DNA of 62,495 nt from Lachnospiraceae bacterium UBA7050 (lineage in GTDB: Bacteria > Bacillota > Clostridia > Lachnospirales > Lachnospiraceae): assembly GCA_002493905.1 (NCBI GenBank), contig DLAJ01000011.1:1-62495 (forward strand), read 5' to 3'. The notes beneath the pieces are model-generated. The model ran no database searches. It was not told where the DNA came from and worked only from the letters and a program-made list of their open reading frames with translations. Positions within the stretch are counted from its first letter, which is position 1. Each line of letters starts with the position of its first letter. A program made the translations under genes and the position numbers. Of the stretch, positions 7,915 to 17,033 are shown piece after piece.

Positions 7915-9930
7915 ATGTGCACGAAAATAACGGATGTACGGAAGACGGACCGGTTAGCGGCATTCATCTCAGGGCTTGCAGCCGTAGGCTGTGTCTACCT
8001 GAGTTTTGGATTCTCTACGATCAGTCATATCGACGGGCGTTTTATGCTGCTCCACCTGTTTATGGCGGTTCTTGCGGGAATCTGTTATCTGATTTTGTGC
8101 AAAAAGGTATGCAGTCAGGATATTTGGTGTCGGCAGATCAGGACTTGGAATGCCCTCTATCTGATTTGTGCGCTGTCATTTTTCGGGTGTAATATCGGGC
8201 TTCATCTAAAAAACGGAACCTGGTATGAGATGCTGTCACAGCTTATTTATTTGTGCATTGCTGTCTGGGCGGAGTATGTTTTACTGCGGTATGGAGGGGA
8301 GCGGACAAAAAGCCCCCGTTTTCTGCGCCTGTTGAACGAGCATAAGGGCATGCTTGTGCTCTGTGCGATCGCATTGTTTCTGGCGCTTGATCCGGACATG
8401 GTACAGTTTAAGTGGGATGGTTCCACATATTATGAAGCAAACAGCAGGGCAGCAGTCTATTCCATAAGCGGTATGGGACTTTGCGGTCATCTGTCGCAGA
8501 CATTTTCCTTGTTCAGCCTGTTTTTGGGGGCTGTATTGGGACATGATCTGGGGTATGGAATGGCTGCCGGAAATGTGATCCTCTATCTTGCCAGCATCGG
8601 TGCGGCATATGGGATTTTGAAGACCATTCTGCCGGGGCTTCGTGAGAGACATTATGTTCTGGGAACGGCGGTTTATGCATTTTCACCGTATGCATTGGGT
8701 ATGGCAGACTATTATAATGCTGATTTTTATAGTATGTGCCTGTTTATGCTTGTGATGTATTATACAGTAAAGCGGCAGTGGATACTTCAGGTGATTGCGG
8801 GGGTGTTTTTTTCCTTTACCAAAGAACCTGCGTTTCTGGTCTACGGCATGCTCTGTGTCGGCGTGGTGCTGGAGGAAATTTTCTTTCGCAGACAGGGCAG
8901 TCTGGGCGGGCGGATCAGGCAGCAGTTTTTTCGCCGGAGGAATTACGGCATGCTGATGGTGGCGGCGATATGGGGATTCACGGTCATGAAGCTCGGAATC
9001 TGGGGGGCGGGCGGAGATTACGGCGGTTTTGCCATGGACGGCTCCTATGCGGCGGATAAACTGAAGGTCTTGTTTGGGTTGAATTTCAGCTGGATTTATG
9101 TGATCATCATTTTATGCGGTACTATCGGCGCTTGTTTTGTAAAAAGAAAAGGCGGTCATCCAGGCGGATGGATTCTGCCGCTTGTCTGCGGCGGCGGGGC
9201 ATACACGCTGTTCGGCTGTCTGTTCAGAACGGGAAATCACCCGCGTTATGTCTCAATCATACCGACGGTGTTGTATCTGCTCGCAGTATATATACTCATC
9301 CTTCTCTTACGGGAACTATGGCGGGGGAACCTGCTTGACGGCGCGCTGCTTGTGCTTACGCTGTTGATGTTTACCTCTTCATTTTGGACGGTGGACCCGG
9401 TGTCTAAGCGGTTGTTTCCGACAACGCAGATCGGAACAAGTCAGATGATCACGACGGGCGCGCCGTTAGGGGATGCTGCGATCTATAATCGGCAGATGCT
9501 CTGGTATGAACGGGCGATTGGTAATGCGGTCAAAGAGGGAGTAGAAACGGGAGATGCCATTGTCTTTCCCATGATAGGCAATGCGAATTATTGTTTTGAC
9601 GGACTGGTCGGGGCAGGTACGGACCATGCGGAACCCGGCGAATATGTCTGTTATACGCAGTATTGGAACCGGGACAAAAGCAGGAGGGAATTACTGCCGT
9701 CAGAGCAAAACGAACCATTCAGACTCTATGAGATCACCAATGAACAAGCGCTTGCGGAGCTTGTGTCCGAGAATGGGGAGGATCGGCATTACAGATATTT
9801 TTATCTGGCATTTGCGGGGAATGAAATTGCGGATGCAGTCAGAACGGGATATTCTGTGTTAGAAGAAAAGGAGTTTCATTATCGGGGCTGGACGGTTTAT
9901 GAGATTCTTTTTGAAGGCAGGGGTCAATAG
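7915..9930 (+). CDS. large polytopic membrane protein, GT-C-like
   Basis: Hydrophobic protein of 671 residues with about 12-13 predicted membrane segments and a soluble C-terminal part (about residues 535-671). An acidic motif after the first third, VQFKWDGSTYYEANSR, could be a GT-C style catalytic loop. Position after a polyprenyl-phosphate glycosyltransferase supports a role as membrane glycosyltransferase using that lipid-linked sugar, but no family signature is certain. The frame extends upstream to 7789 inside the previous gene; those residues are charged and shared with its tail, so I prefer ATG 7915 (or 7882), where hydrophobic sequence follows soon after. Confidence 0.7.
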   Translation: MCTKITDVRKTDRLAAFISGLAAVGCVYLSFGFSTISHIDGRFMLLHLFMAVLAGICYLILCKKVCSQDIWCRQIRTWNALYLICALSFFGCNIGLHLKNGTWYEMLSQLIYLCIAVWAEYVLLRYGGERTKSPRFLRLLNEHKGMLVLCAIALFLALDPDMVQFKWDGSTYYEANSRAAVYSISGMGLCGHLSQTFSLFSLFLGAVLGHDLGYGMAAGNVILYLASIGAAYGILKTILPGLRERHYVLGTAVYAFSPYALGMADYYNADFYSMCLFMLVMYYTVKRQWILQVIAGVFFSFTKEPAFLVYGMLCVGVVLEEIFFRRQGSLGGRIRQQFFRRRNYGMLMVAAIWGFTVMKLGIWGAGGDYGGFAMDGSYAADKLKVLFGLNFSWIYVIIILCGTIGACFVKRKGGHPGGWILPLVCGGGAYTLFGCLFRTGNHPRYVSIIPTVLYLLAVYILILLLRELWRGNLLDGALLVLTLLMFTSSFWTVDPVSKRLFPTTQIGTSQMITTGAPLGDAAIYNRQMLWYERAIGNAVKEGVETGDAIVFPMIGNANYCFDGLVGAGTDHAEPGEYVCYTQYWNRDKSRRELLPSEQNEPFRLYEITNEQALAELVSENGEDRHYRYFYLAFAGNEIADAVRTGYSVLEEKEFHYRGWTVYEILFEGRGQ

Positions 9931-9944
9931 GGGAGAAGATGAAT

Positions 9945-9961
9945 GCAGATTGGAAATCTGC
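9945..9961 (+). repeat. small intergenic hairpin
   Basis: GCAGATT and AATCTGC (loop GGA) form a 7-bp stem in the 78-base gap before the rfbF-like gene. There is no T-tract, so it is not an obvious terminator; it may separate transcript segments by processing. Confidence 0.3.
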
Positions 9962-10008
9962 AGCTGGGGTTAGAGGGAAGATGAACAAGTAAAAGAGGAG
10001 ACATCGTG

Positions 10009-10782
10009 ATGAAGGTAGTAATTTTAGCAGGAGGACTGGGAACCAGAATCAGTGAGGAGTCACATTTGCGGCCGAAGCCGATGATCGAGATCGGAGAAAA
10101 CCCGATTCTCTGGCATATTATGAAAATCTACTCCTATTATGGTTTTCATGAGTTTATTATCTGCTGCGGCTATAAGGGGCAGATGATCAAGGAATATTTC
10201 ATGGATTACTATATGATGGAGTCTGATGTTGTCATAGACCTTAAGAATAATACTTCAACGATCTGCGAAAATGTGACGGAGCCGTGGAATATTACGCTTG
10301 CGAATACCGGGCTTCATACGAATACGGCAGGGAGAATCCGGCGGGTTCAGAAATATATCGGCGATGAACCGTTCATGCTGACATACGGGGACGGTGTGGC
10401 GGATATTGATATTCCGGCGCTGCTCCGGTTTCATGAAAAGAGCGGGACGATTGCGACGATCACCGCGGCAAAGCCGGGCGGACGCTGGGGAACGATGCAG
10501 ATCGATCCGGAAACAGGAATGGTGGAGAGCATCCGTGAGAAGGATAAAGAAGACGAGGCATGGGTGAATGCGGGGTTTGCCGTGATGGAGCCCGAAATTT
10601 TCCGGTATTTGACGGATGACACACAGCAGCTTGAAAAGCAGCCTTATGAAACGTTGACAAGGGAAAATCAGATGTCCGCATACCGGCATGAGGGGTTTTG
10701 GCAGCCGATGGATACCATGCGGGATAAAAAATTGTTAGAGGAGCTGTGGGCAGGCGGCAATGCGCCATGGAAGCTGTGGTAA
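10009..10782 (+). CDS. rfbF: glucose-1-phosphate cytidylyltransferase
   Basis: Makes CDP-glucose from CTP and glucose 1-phosphate. The nucleotidyltransferase signature is at the N-terminus (VVILAGGLGTRISEESHLRP then KPMIEIG), followed by LMTYGDGVADIDI containing the metal-binding Asp, and GRWGTMQI and WVNAGFAVMEPEIF. At 257 residues it is a normal RfbF/DdhA length. It is followed 40 bases later by the CDP-glucose dehydratase, the standard pair of the CDP-dideoxyhexose pathways. ATG 10009 is preferred over GTG 10006 because AGAGGAG (9994-10000) is then 8 bases upstream. Confidence 0.95.
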   Translation: MKVVILAGGLGTRISEESHLRPKPMIEIGENPILWHIMKIYSYYGFHEFIICCGYKGQMIKEYFMDYYMMESDVVIDLKNNTSTICENVTEPWNITLANTGLHTNTAGRIRRVQKYIGDEPFMLTYGDGVADIDIPALLRFHEKSGTIATITAAKPGGRWGTMQIDPETGMVESIREKDKEDEAWVNAGFAVMEPEIFRYLTDDTQQLEKQPYETLTRENQMSAYRHEGFWQPMDTMRDKKLLEELWAGGNAPWKLW

Positions 10783-10822
10783 TGTCCGTATTTGCTTTGG
10801 CAGGCGGAAAGGATAAGGAATA

Positions 10823-11896
10823 ATGAAAGAGTCGGCGATGGATTTGTCCTTCTATAAAAACAGAAAAATATTGGTCACGGGACATACAGGTTTTAAGGGA
10901 AGCTGGATGTGCCGTGCGCTGATGAATGCGGGTGCAGATGTGATCGGATATGCATTGGAGCCCCCGACACAGCCGAATCTGTTTGAGATCAGCGGATTGG
11001 CAGACCGCATGGTTTCGATCATCGGGGATATCAGAGATTATGAGAAACTGTATCGTGTATTTGAAGAATGTAGGCCGGAGATCGTCATTCATATGGCGGC
11101 CCAGCCCATTGTGCGGGAATCATATAAAAATCCGAGATACACCTATGAGACGAATGTGATGGGGACGGTCAATGTGTTGGAATGCATTCGTCTGACGGAT
11201 TCAGTGAGATCCTTTGTCAATGTAACGACGGATAAGGTATACCTTAACCGGGAGTGGCGCTGGGGGTACCGGGAGAATGAGGAGTTAAACGGGTATGATC
11301 CGTATTCCAATTCCAAATCCTGCTCGGAGCTGGCAACGGACAGTTATGCCAGATCGTTTTTGGCGGACAGGGAGATTGCTGTCACGACGGCGAGAGCCGG
11401 GAACGTGATCGGGGGCGGGGATTTTGCGGCGGACCGTATCATTCCCGACTGCATCCGCGCGGCGGTAAAGGGAGAGGAGATTATCGTCCGCAATCCGCAT
11501 TCGACAAGACCTTATCAGCATGTGCTGGAGCCTGTCGCAGCGTATCTGATGATCGCGCAGAGACAGTATGAAGACCGCGCCCTTGCCGGGAGCTATAACG
11601 TGGGACCGGATGATGAAAACTGTCTGACGACGGGAGAAGTGGTCACGCTGTTCTGCCGCTCATGGAATGAAAAGAGCAAGAGTGACATTCACTGGGTTGA
11701 CCGGAATGACGGAGGCCCGCACGAAGCCAATTTCCTGAAATTGGACTGCACAAAGATAAAGACCACATTTGGATGGCGGCCGCGCTGGGGCATGGAGACT
11801 GCCATAGAGAAGGTGATAGAGTGGACGAACTGTTATACTGCGGGCGGTGATGTGGGGGCCTGCATGGATAAGCAGATTGGGGAATATCTGCAATGA
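10823..11896 (+). CDS. rfbG: CDP-glucose 4,6-dehydratase
   Basis: Converts CDP-glucose to CDP-4-keto-6-deoxyglucose using bound NAD. The extended-SDR Rossmann motif is TGHTGFKGSWM near residue 20, with DIRDYEKL and HMAAQPIVRESY, the catalytic Thr region VTTDKVYLN and the YxxxK pair in YDPYSNSKSC. At 357 residues it is full length. The following gene starts in an ATGA overlap with its stop, so the two are translationally coupled. No RfbH-type C-3 dehydrase is visible in the window; the product must be used by another enzyme, possibly the TPP enzyme at 5057. Confidence 0.95.
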   Translation: MKESAMDLSFYKNRKILVTGHTGFKGSWMCRALMNAGADVIGYALEPPTQPNLFEISGLADRMVSIIGDIRDYEKLYRVFEECRPEIVIHMAAQPIVRESYKNPRYTYETNVMGTVNVLECIRLTDSVRSFVNVTTDKVYLNREWRWGYRENEELNGYDPYSNSKSCSELATDSYARSFLADREIAVTTARAGNVIGGGDFAADRIIPDCIRAAVKGEEIIVRNPHSTRPYQHVLEPVAAYLMIAQRQYEDRALAGSYNVGPDDENCLTTGEVVTLFCRSWNEKSKSDIHWVDRNDGGPHEANFLKLDCTKIKTTFGWRPRWGMETAIEKVIEWTNCYTAGGDVGACMDKQIGEYLQ

Positions 11897-13047
11897 ATAT
11901 TTTAATCATCCATAACAAATACAGATTTGCGGGCGGAGAAGACACTGTTGTCGAAAATGAAGTGAAGCTTCTGCAAAGCCATGGGCATCAGGTGACCACT
12001 TATCTTGTGTCCAATGAACAGATTGGCAAAAAAGGGCTGGCGGGCAAGCTGCTTCTGCCGTTTCGGACACTGTACTCTTTTCAGAGTAGGCGGGAGGTCG
12101 GCAGGCTGATACGGGACAATCAGATCGAGGTGGTGCATGTGCATAATACGCTGCCGCTGATCAGCTTTTCGGTGTATAGCGCCGCCAAAAAGCAGGGATG
12201 CCGGCTTATTCAGACACTTCACAATATGCGGTTTGTATGTGCGAACGGGCTGTTATACCGGGACGGGCATAATTGTGAGGAATGTCTGCAAAAAGGAATG
12301 ATGCATTCGGTGAAATACGGGTGCTACCGCCATTCGAAAGCGCAGACGATGCTTGTGGATGTTATGTTTTGGATACACAGGAGAATCGGAACTTTTCAAA
12401 AACCGGATTGCTATATGGTTTTGACTAAGTTTTGTGAGGAGAAGCTGAGAAAGGCAGTTCCGCCGGAGAAAATGATGTTGAAGGCGAATTATGTGTCCGG
12501 AGGAAAGGAAATTGCGGAAAAAGAAGCATTCTTCGTCTGCGTCGGGCGCACGGAGCGGATCAAGGGAACTTTTGAGGTGCTGGATGCCTTTGCGGGGATG
12601 CCGGATCAGAAATTGGTGCTGATCGGGGAAGGCGAAGATTTTGCCGAATTACGGGAAGTGACCTTAAAGCGCGGCATGACCAATGTAGAAATGAAGGGAA
12701 AACTTAGCCATGAGGAGACGTTGTCCTATATTGCACGGGCGAAAGGACTGATCTTCGCATCCAGATTATACGAGGGTATGCCGATGACGATTCTGGAGGC
12801 CTATGCGAACGGATGTCCTGTGATTGCGGCGGATACGCCAAACGTGTGCACAATTGTCAGAGACGGGCATACCGGGTTCTTATATCATGTCGGCGACAGC
12901 AAAGATCTGGCGGAGAAGATCGCGCTTGCTGGAACGCTGCCAGAGGAGCGCTATCAGTCATTATGCCGCGAAGCATATGCCGAATATGAGCGGAAATATT
13001 CGGAGGAGATCATTTATCAGAAACTGATGAAAGCGTATCAAAGATAA
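11893..13047 (+). CDS. GT4-family glycosyltransferase
   Basis: Cytoplasmic retaining GT-B glycosyltransferase (384 residues). The N-terminal acceptor domain starts MNILIIHNKYRFAGGEDTVV. The C-terminal donor domain has VGRTERIKGTFEVLDAFAGM, then IFASRLYEGMPMTILEAYANG, the E-x7-E motif that binds the donor diphosphate. The Cys-rich stretch CANGLLYRDGHNCEECLQKG is a feature of one GT4 subgroup. It overlaps rfbG by 4 bases and ends the rightward operon at a terminator. Sugar and linkage cannot be read from sequence. Confidence 0.9.
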   Translation: MNILIIHNKYRFAGGEDTVVENEVKLLQSHGHQVTTYLVSNEQIGKKGLAGKLLLPFRTLYSFQSRREVGRLIRDNQIEVVHVHNTLPLISFSVYSAAKKQGCRLIQTLHNMRFVCANGLLYRDGHNCEECLQKGMMHSVKYGCYRHSKAQTMLVDVMFWIHRRIGTFQKPDCYMVLTKFCEEKLRKAVPPEKMMLKANYVSGGKEIAEKEAFFVCVGRTERIKGTFEVLDAFAGMPDQKLVLIGEGEDFAELREVTLKRGMTNVEMKGKLSHEETLSYIARAKGLIFASRLYEGMPMTILEAYANGCPVIAADTPNVCTIVRDGHTGFLYHVGDSKDLAEKIALAGTLPEERYQSLCREAYAEYERKYSEEIIYQKLMKAYQR

Positions 13048-13051
13048 GCGT

Positions 13052-13087
13052 AAAAAAAGACTTACGCGTCAGCGGAAGTCTTTTTTT
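13052..13087. terminator. bidirectional terminator between convergent operons
   Basis: AAAAAAAGACTT (13052-13063) pairs with AAGTCTTTTTTT (13076-13087) around a 12-base loop, with A-run on one side and T-run on the other. It sits exactly between the convergent GT4 and propeller genes and partly covers the end of the latter, so it can terminate both. Confidence 0.85.
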
Positions 13088-14027
13088 TGCGCCTGGCAGT
13101 CATCCGGTAAAACCATTTCAGAGGCTGCCACGAATAGAGCTTGACATCCACGATTTCGTATTGTGAATCAGCGCCGTAAGTGTGGGTGCCATATAATTTT
13201 TTGTGTTTCAGGGAAGGAATGCAGTAATCCTGCACGGAAAGCCTTTGCAGAAGCGTTTCTTTGCGGGGCTCCTTCAGGTCTTTATCATAGCGGTAGAGAT
13301 ACAACTCTTTTCCATAAGTGCGCGGTGTGCTGCACTGCACGGGATGAATGAGCTCTTGGCTGTTTCCGGTACAGAGCGGTCCGGCATTTCTGGAACAGTA
13401 ATCATAGACCGTTTCTGAGTTGTATGACGGGACGGGATTTAGTGTCCAATTTCCGTCTGTTTCGGACAGATCATACTGTACCCATTTGCAGGTAAGCGGG
13501 GCGTCTTTTGGATTGGCACAGGAGAGCAGGCGGATACGGTCCCCGTCCCTGTCCCACTCAATGGTGTCCACGAGCGGATGGTCAGTCGGAAATTTGGCGC
13601 ACAGTTCCCAATGATCCGGAAAGCTGGTACAGCGGTATAGGCAAAGACAGTTGATCTCGCTGGATTCGGGGATCATATAAAAAGTATCGTGATAAGAAAA
13701 GATCATCGGAAACGACAGATGCCAGTTTTCCTCTAAAACGATACGAGGGGAAGACATGCACCCGCCGTCAAGGGTACTGTATCCGATCAACCCTTTTTGA
13801 CGTTTCCTGTCAAAAACTTCCATAAACACATAGTGAATATGATCCACTTCCATCAGGATCGGGTCCGCATACCAATAAGAACCGGAGTAGGGAAGATGGT
13901 GAAAGATCGTTTCTCCACGCTTTCGAAAAGCGCAGGTAAAGATTTCTTCATATCCGGCAATTTTTTTCAGCGAATCAAGAAAACCAATAGTCCGGGCACG
14001 TCTCAGATAATATTTCAAATTGAACAT
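13062..14027 (-). CDS. GINT1-like beta-propeller protein (glycan-modifying, GH43-like fold)
   Basis: Soluble protein of 321 residues without signal peptide. It has repeated blade motifs of the type GSYWYADPILMEVDHIHYVF, FMEVFDRKRQKGLIGYSTL and LSFPMIFSYHDTFYMIPESS. This matches the domain found at the N-terminus of glucosamine inositolphosphorylceramide transferase-like proteins and in bacterial surface-glycan clusters, a five-bladed propeller resembling GH43 enzymes. It is the last gene of a leftward operon with two membrane proteins and a GT4; its start lies 4 bases after the GT4 stop. It is probably a glycosyltransferase accessory or catalytic partner; the activity is not known. Confidence 0.75.
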   Translation of the reverse strand: MFNLKYYLRRARTIGFLDSLKKIAGYEEIFTCAFRKRGETIFHHLPYSGSYWYADPILMEVDHIHYVFMEVFDRKRQKGLIGYSTLDGGCMSSPRIVLEENWHLSFPMIFSYHDTFYMIPESSEINCLCLYRCTSFPDHWELCAKFPTDHPLVDTIEWDRDGDRIRLLSCANPKDAPLTCKWVQYDLSETDGNWTLNPVPSYNSETVYDYCSRNAGPLCTGNSQELIHPVQCSTPRTYGKELYLYRYDKDLKEPRKETLLQRLSVQDYCIPSLKHKKLYGTHTYGADSQYEIVDVKLYSWQPLKWFYRMTARRKKKTSADA

Positions 14028-14034
14028 TGTTCAA
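14020..14034. repeat. TTGAAC-N3-GTTCAA palindrome, copy 1 (perfect)
   Basis: TTGAACATTGTTCAA. It overlaps the start codon of the leftward propeller gene and ends in the 3' end of the upstream GT4. Member of a dispersed palindrome set (other copies at 26561, 32079, 36824, 46407 and 58653). Confidence 0.8.
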
Positions 14035-15200
14035 TCCGCCTTTCTGATTGATGTGATCAGGTCGAGCATCCGGGCAGCGGAAGAGGACCAGAGATAGCGG
14101 GCTGCAACATAGTCGTGCGCCGCGCGCAATTTGTCAGCCGGAACCGCAGCGGAGGACTGAATCCGGCTGATCAATTCCTCCGGTGACGAACAGAGACTGC
14201 CGCAGGGGGAATCCGTCAGGATGCTGTCGGGGCCGGGCGCATGCAGGGCGATGACGGGGCATTCATAATAGAGTGCCTCAAGAATCGACATACCGAATAT
14301 TTCATGATCATTCAGGTTGACATAGCATTGAGACATACAGTACAGTTCCCACATGCTGCTGTTTTCCAAGGAAGGAATCAGACGTACGAAAGCGGAGAGG
14401 TCATGCTCTTCAATATATGATTCTATTTCTTCCTGTAAGGGTCCCCTGCCAAGCATGAGAAGCCTGTATGACCCGTGCCGGGATAGTTCGGAAAACAGCT
14501 TTAGCATCAATAATGGCTGTTTTTCCGGTACCAGCCGGCCGATGAACAGGATAATCCGGTCTGCGGAAGAAAAGCCGTATTTAGCTGGCAGGGCATTTTT
14601 GGAGGCTTCCCAGTAGGACGTATTGAGCTTTGTACCATCCAGACAGACAGGGATGGTGTGAACCTGTCGTGCTCCCTGCGCGAGCAGCTGTTCCGCAAGG
14701 CGGGGGGTTTTTGCAAGCAGCAGCGGCAGTTTCCGGTACATTCGCATATTGCATGTCAGCAGATCAGAAAGCCGTCTTTTTATGGCTGAAGGGTTATTGC
14801 TGGAGATCACGCCCAAATAGGGGAGGCATAAAATCCCATGTTTTTTACAGTGGCGGTACAGACCGGAAAAACCGGCATAATTATCGGAGAAGGCGATAAA
14901 ACAGTCAGTTCCGTCTTCCCACATGGAAGCAGGCGGAAAAGCGTGCAGACCGATGTGCCGGCAGGGAATATATTTGAAGGTAAGGTTTTCTGACGGATGC
15001 TCTTGTGTGATAAGCCCCTTTGCGGGAAGCTGCTGTTGGCCTTTCATGGGAGAAGCTGTGTCCGGCCCGGAAATCAGATGATATACCGTTACCGTGTGGC
15101 CGAGAGAGGCAAGGGCAGTTCCGAGTCCGTTTTCCTGCGAATTGTAGTATGCGGACGCGGAGGGCTGCTCTATATTGAGTGAGGTAATGCCTATTTTCAT
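14031..15200 (-). CDS. GT4-family glycosyltransferase
   Basis: GT-B glycosyltransferase of 389 residues starting MKIGITSLNIEQPSASAYYN. The C-terminal donor domain shows ILFIGRLVPEKQPLLMLKLF, then FGMSILEALYYECPVIALHA with the conserved E-x7-E. The frame remains open further upstream, but those 43 residues have no family similarity. The ATG at 15200 is preceded by AAGGAGAGA, so I use it. It lies 13 bases after the membrane protein gene and 3 bases before the propeller gene, all in one leftward operon. Donor and acceptor are unknown. Confidence 0.9.
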   Translation of the reverse strand: MKIGITSLNIEQPSASAYYNSQENGLGTALASLGHTVTVYHLISGPDTASPMKGQQQLPAKGLITQEHPSENLTFKYIPCRHIGLHAFPPASMWEDGTDCFIAFSDNYAGFSGLYRHCKKHGILCLPYLGVISSNNPSAIKRRLSDLLTCNMRMYRKLPLLLAKTPRLAEQLLAQGARQVHTIPVCLDGTKLNTSYWEASKNALPAKYGFSSADRIILFIGRLVPEKQPLLMLKLFSELSRHGSYRLLMLGRGPLQEEIESYIEEHDLSAFVRLIPSLENSSMWELYCMSQCYVNLNDHEIFGMSILEALYYECPVIALHAPGPDSILTDSPCGSLCSSPEELISRIQSSAAVPADKLRAAHDYVAARYLWSSSAARMLDLITSIRKAD

Positions 15201-15213
15201 AATGCTTCTCTCC

Positions 15214-16929
15214 TTATTCTGTGCGCTGCGTAGACGGGCAGCGGTCGAAAAGCTTTTGGATATGCATAGCCGCTGACAGATAAAATATAGGGAGAATCTG
15301 ATAGAGGGCCCGAAGGCCGGAATTATCAATATTCAGTTCCAAATTTCCTTTGTTCCAGTAAATAATAAAAACCATCAGCGTAAAACCGGCAGCCGCAAAC
15401 AGAGTATAATCGTAGGAAGGCCTGCTCAATAGGATCATACATAACAGCAGGAGAATTCCAAGAATTGAAAATCCGAATGCGGTACCCGAAAGGTTACGAA
15501 GCCATGTATCTGTATAATCGATAAAGCGGGCAAAATCTTTGACGCATAAAAGCAGCAGGGCGAGCAGTAAAAAGGCGGTTATCGCATGCGGAAGGTATTT
15601 TTTGCATAACTTTTTGGCAATGATATGAAGAAAAAGAAGGTACAGCACGGTGGCGGCAATCGCCAGAATCAGCATGATCACAAATTTGTCGCTGAGCAGA
15701 GAGGTCCCGTATGCCAGCGTGGTGCGTGCATAGATAATATGGCGCAGATAGTAAATATAGAATAGCTGATAAGCCGCGGACGGAAGGAATAAAAGGGTCT
15801 GGAGCAGGGAAGTCCGGCACCATGTTCCAAAGCGGGAAGAATCCTTTTTATGCGAAACGTCCTGCACGGAAGAAGACCACATCAGGCTGTAGCAGATAAA
15901 CAGGAAGCAGATGAATGCGATGCCGTCTTTTCTCAGCATAGTAACTGCGACAGAAAAACCGCAGATCAGCAGGGCGCGGTCGAAATCAAGGGGACCAGAT
16001 CCTGCGCCAAACAGGGGAGTGGTGCTGCGTTCGGGCTGATCCTTCATTCCCAAAATGAACAGGAAAAACAGATAGAACATGATCCAGCTGTTGGACAGGA
16101 TCCAGTTCGTAAAAAGCAGGAATGGGGAGCAGCTTATAAGTAACAGGGTAAAAAATGCAGTATACCGGGCTGCCATTCTGACAGGAAATGTGCGTTTCGC
16201 GTATCGGTAAACACAGACTGCAAAGGCGGTCAGCAGATCAAGGATCATAAACCCTTGTATAGGGATGATTGTGTCCAGTCCGAAATAGGTGGCGTAGGAG
16301 CTCACAAGAGGAAGAAACTGTCCGATATTTGTCAGAACGAAACTGTTGTCACTGACAATGTCTTTGTAGCTCATCATCAGGGTAAGCGCTTTGCCATAGT
16401 CGGAAAAATAAAAATAACTGTCATAGTTTAAGATGATATAGTTATAGCCGGTGGATACGAGGCAGGCAGTACCGGCTATGACTGCAATGGTTTTGAACAC
16501 CGGAAGTCCGGGCTTCTGAAATGGGATTTTCCGGGCTTTGCGGATAAAAAAGAACAGCAGGATAAAGGCAGTGATAAGGAACAATACACGCAGAAAACGG
16601 TAAGTGAAATCTGCAAGCAGTAAAAATTCGCTCATAAAGCACCATAAGCAGACGGCAGTGGGAAATGCCAGCAGGCATACCCATAGCCCGTCCAGCCGCT
16701 GCTGAATGGTTTTTAAGAACAAATAGCCGAGAAGATACAGGAACAGAATGCTGATGACCTGCTTGAACTGATATAGGAATACATTGCCGACGGCCAGAGA
16801 GCTAAAATAAGACCTGTTTGTAAACATGCTGACGGCAAAGAACAGCAGTGAGCAGAAAAAAAACAAGTAAGGCCATAGGGAACGCAGGGTAGAAAGAAAG
16901 TGTTTTTGACCGTCGCTTGATGTCTTCAA
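15214..16929 (-). CDS. polytopic membrane protein, possible GT-C or polymerase of the glycan operon
   Basis: Hydrophobic protein of 571 residues with about 12 membrane segments, beginning LWPYLFFFCSLLFFAVSMF. A periplasmic-side loop after the third or fourth segment contains YNYIILNYDSYFYFSDYGK, an acidic, aromatic patch like that in GT-C transferases. No definite signature allows assignment to flippase, polymerase or transferase. Its position between a small membrane protein and a GT4 suggests lipid-linked glycan assembly. I do not recognise the exact family. Confidence 0.7.
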   Translation of the reverse strand: MKTSSDGQKHFLSTLRSLWPYLFFFCSLLFFAVSMFTNRSYFSSLAVGNVFLYQFKQVISILFLYLLGYLFLKTIQQRLDGLWVCLLAFPTAVCLWCFMSEFLLLADFTYRFLRVLFLITAFILLFFFIRKARKIPFQKPGLPVFKTIAVIAGTACLVSTGYNYIILNYDSYFYFSDYGKALTLMMSYKDIVSDNSFVLTNIGQFLPLVSSYATYFGLDTIIPIQGFMILDLLTAFAVCVYRYAKRTFPVRMAARYTAFFTLLLISCSPFLLFTNWILSNSWIMFYLFFLFILGMKDQPERSTTPLFGAGSGPLDFDRALLICGFSVAVTMLRKDGIAFICFLFICYSLMWSSSVQDVSHKKDSSRFGTWCRTSLLQTLLFLPSAAYQLFYIYYLRHIIYARTTLAYGTSLLSDKFVIMLILAIAATVLYLLFLHIIAKKLCKKYLPHAITAFLLLALLLLCVKDFARFIDYTDTWLRNLSGTAFGFSILGILLLLCMILLSRPSYDYTLFAAAGFTLMVFIIYWNKGNLELNIDNSGLRALYQILPIFYLSAAMHIQKLFDRCPSTQRTE

Positions 16930-17033
16930 ATGGATACCTCCTCATATACTGCATTTTAGCAGGTATTTCGTAAATGCCCGTGTATTTATGATAGTCTAAA
17001 GCACCGTGGCTGCGCGGAGCGGCAGATGTTCTG

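Noticed and set aside
15201..15329. 43-residue extension of the GT4 at 14031-15200
   Set aside because: It overlaps the upstream membrane protein gene and lacks family similarity; ATG 15200 has a strong ribosome site.
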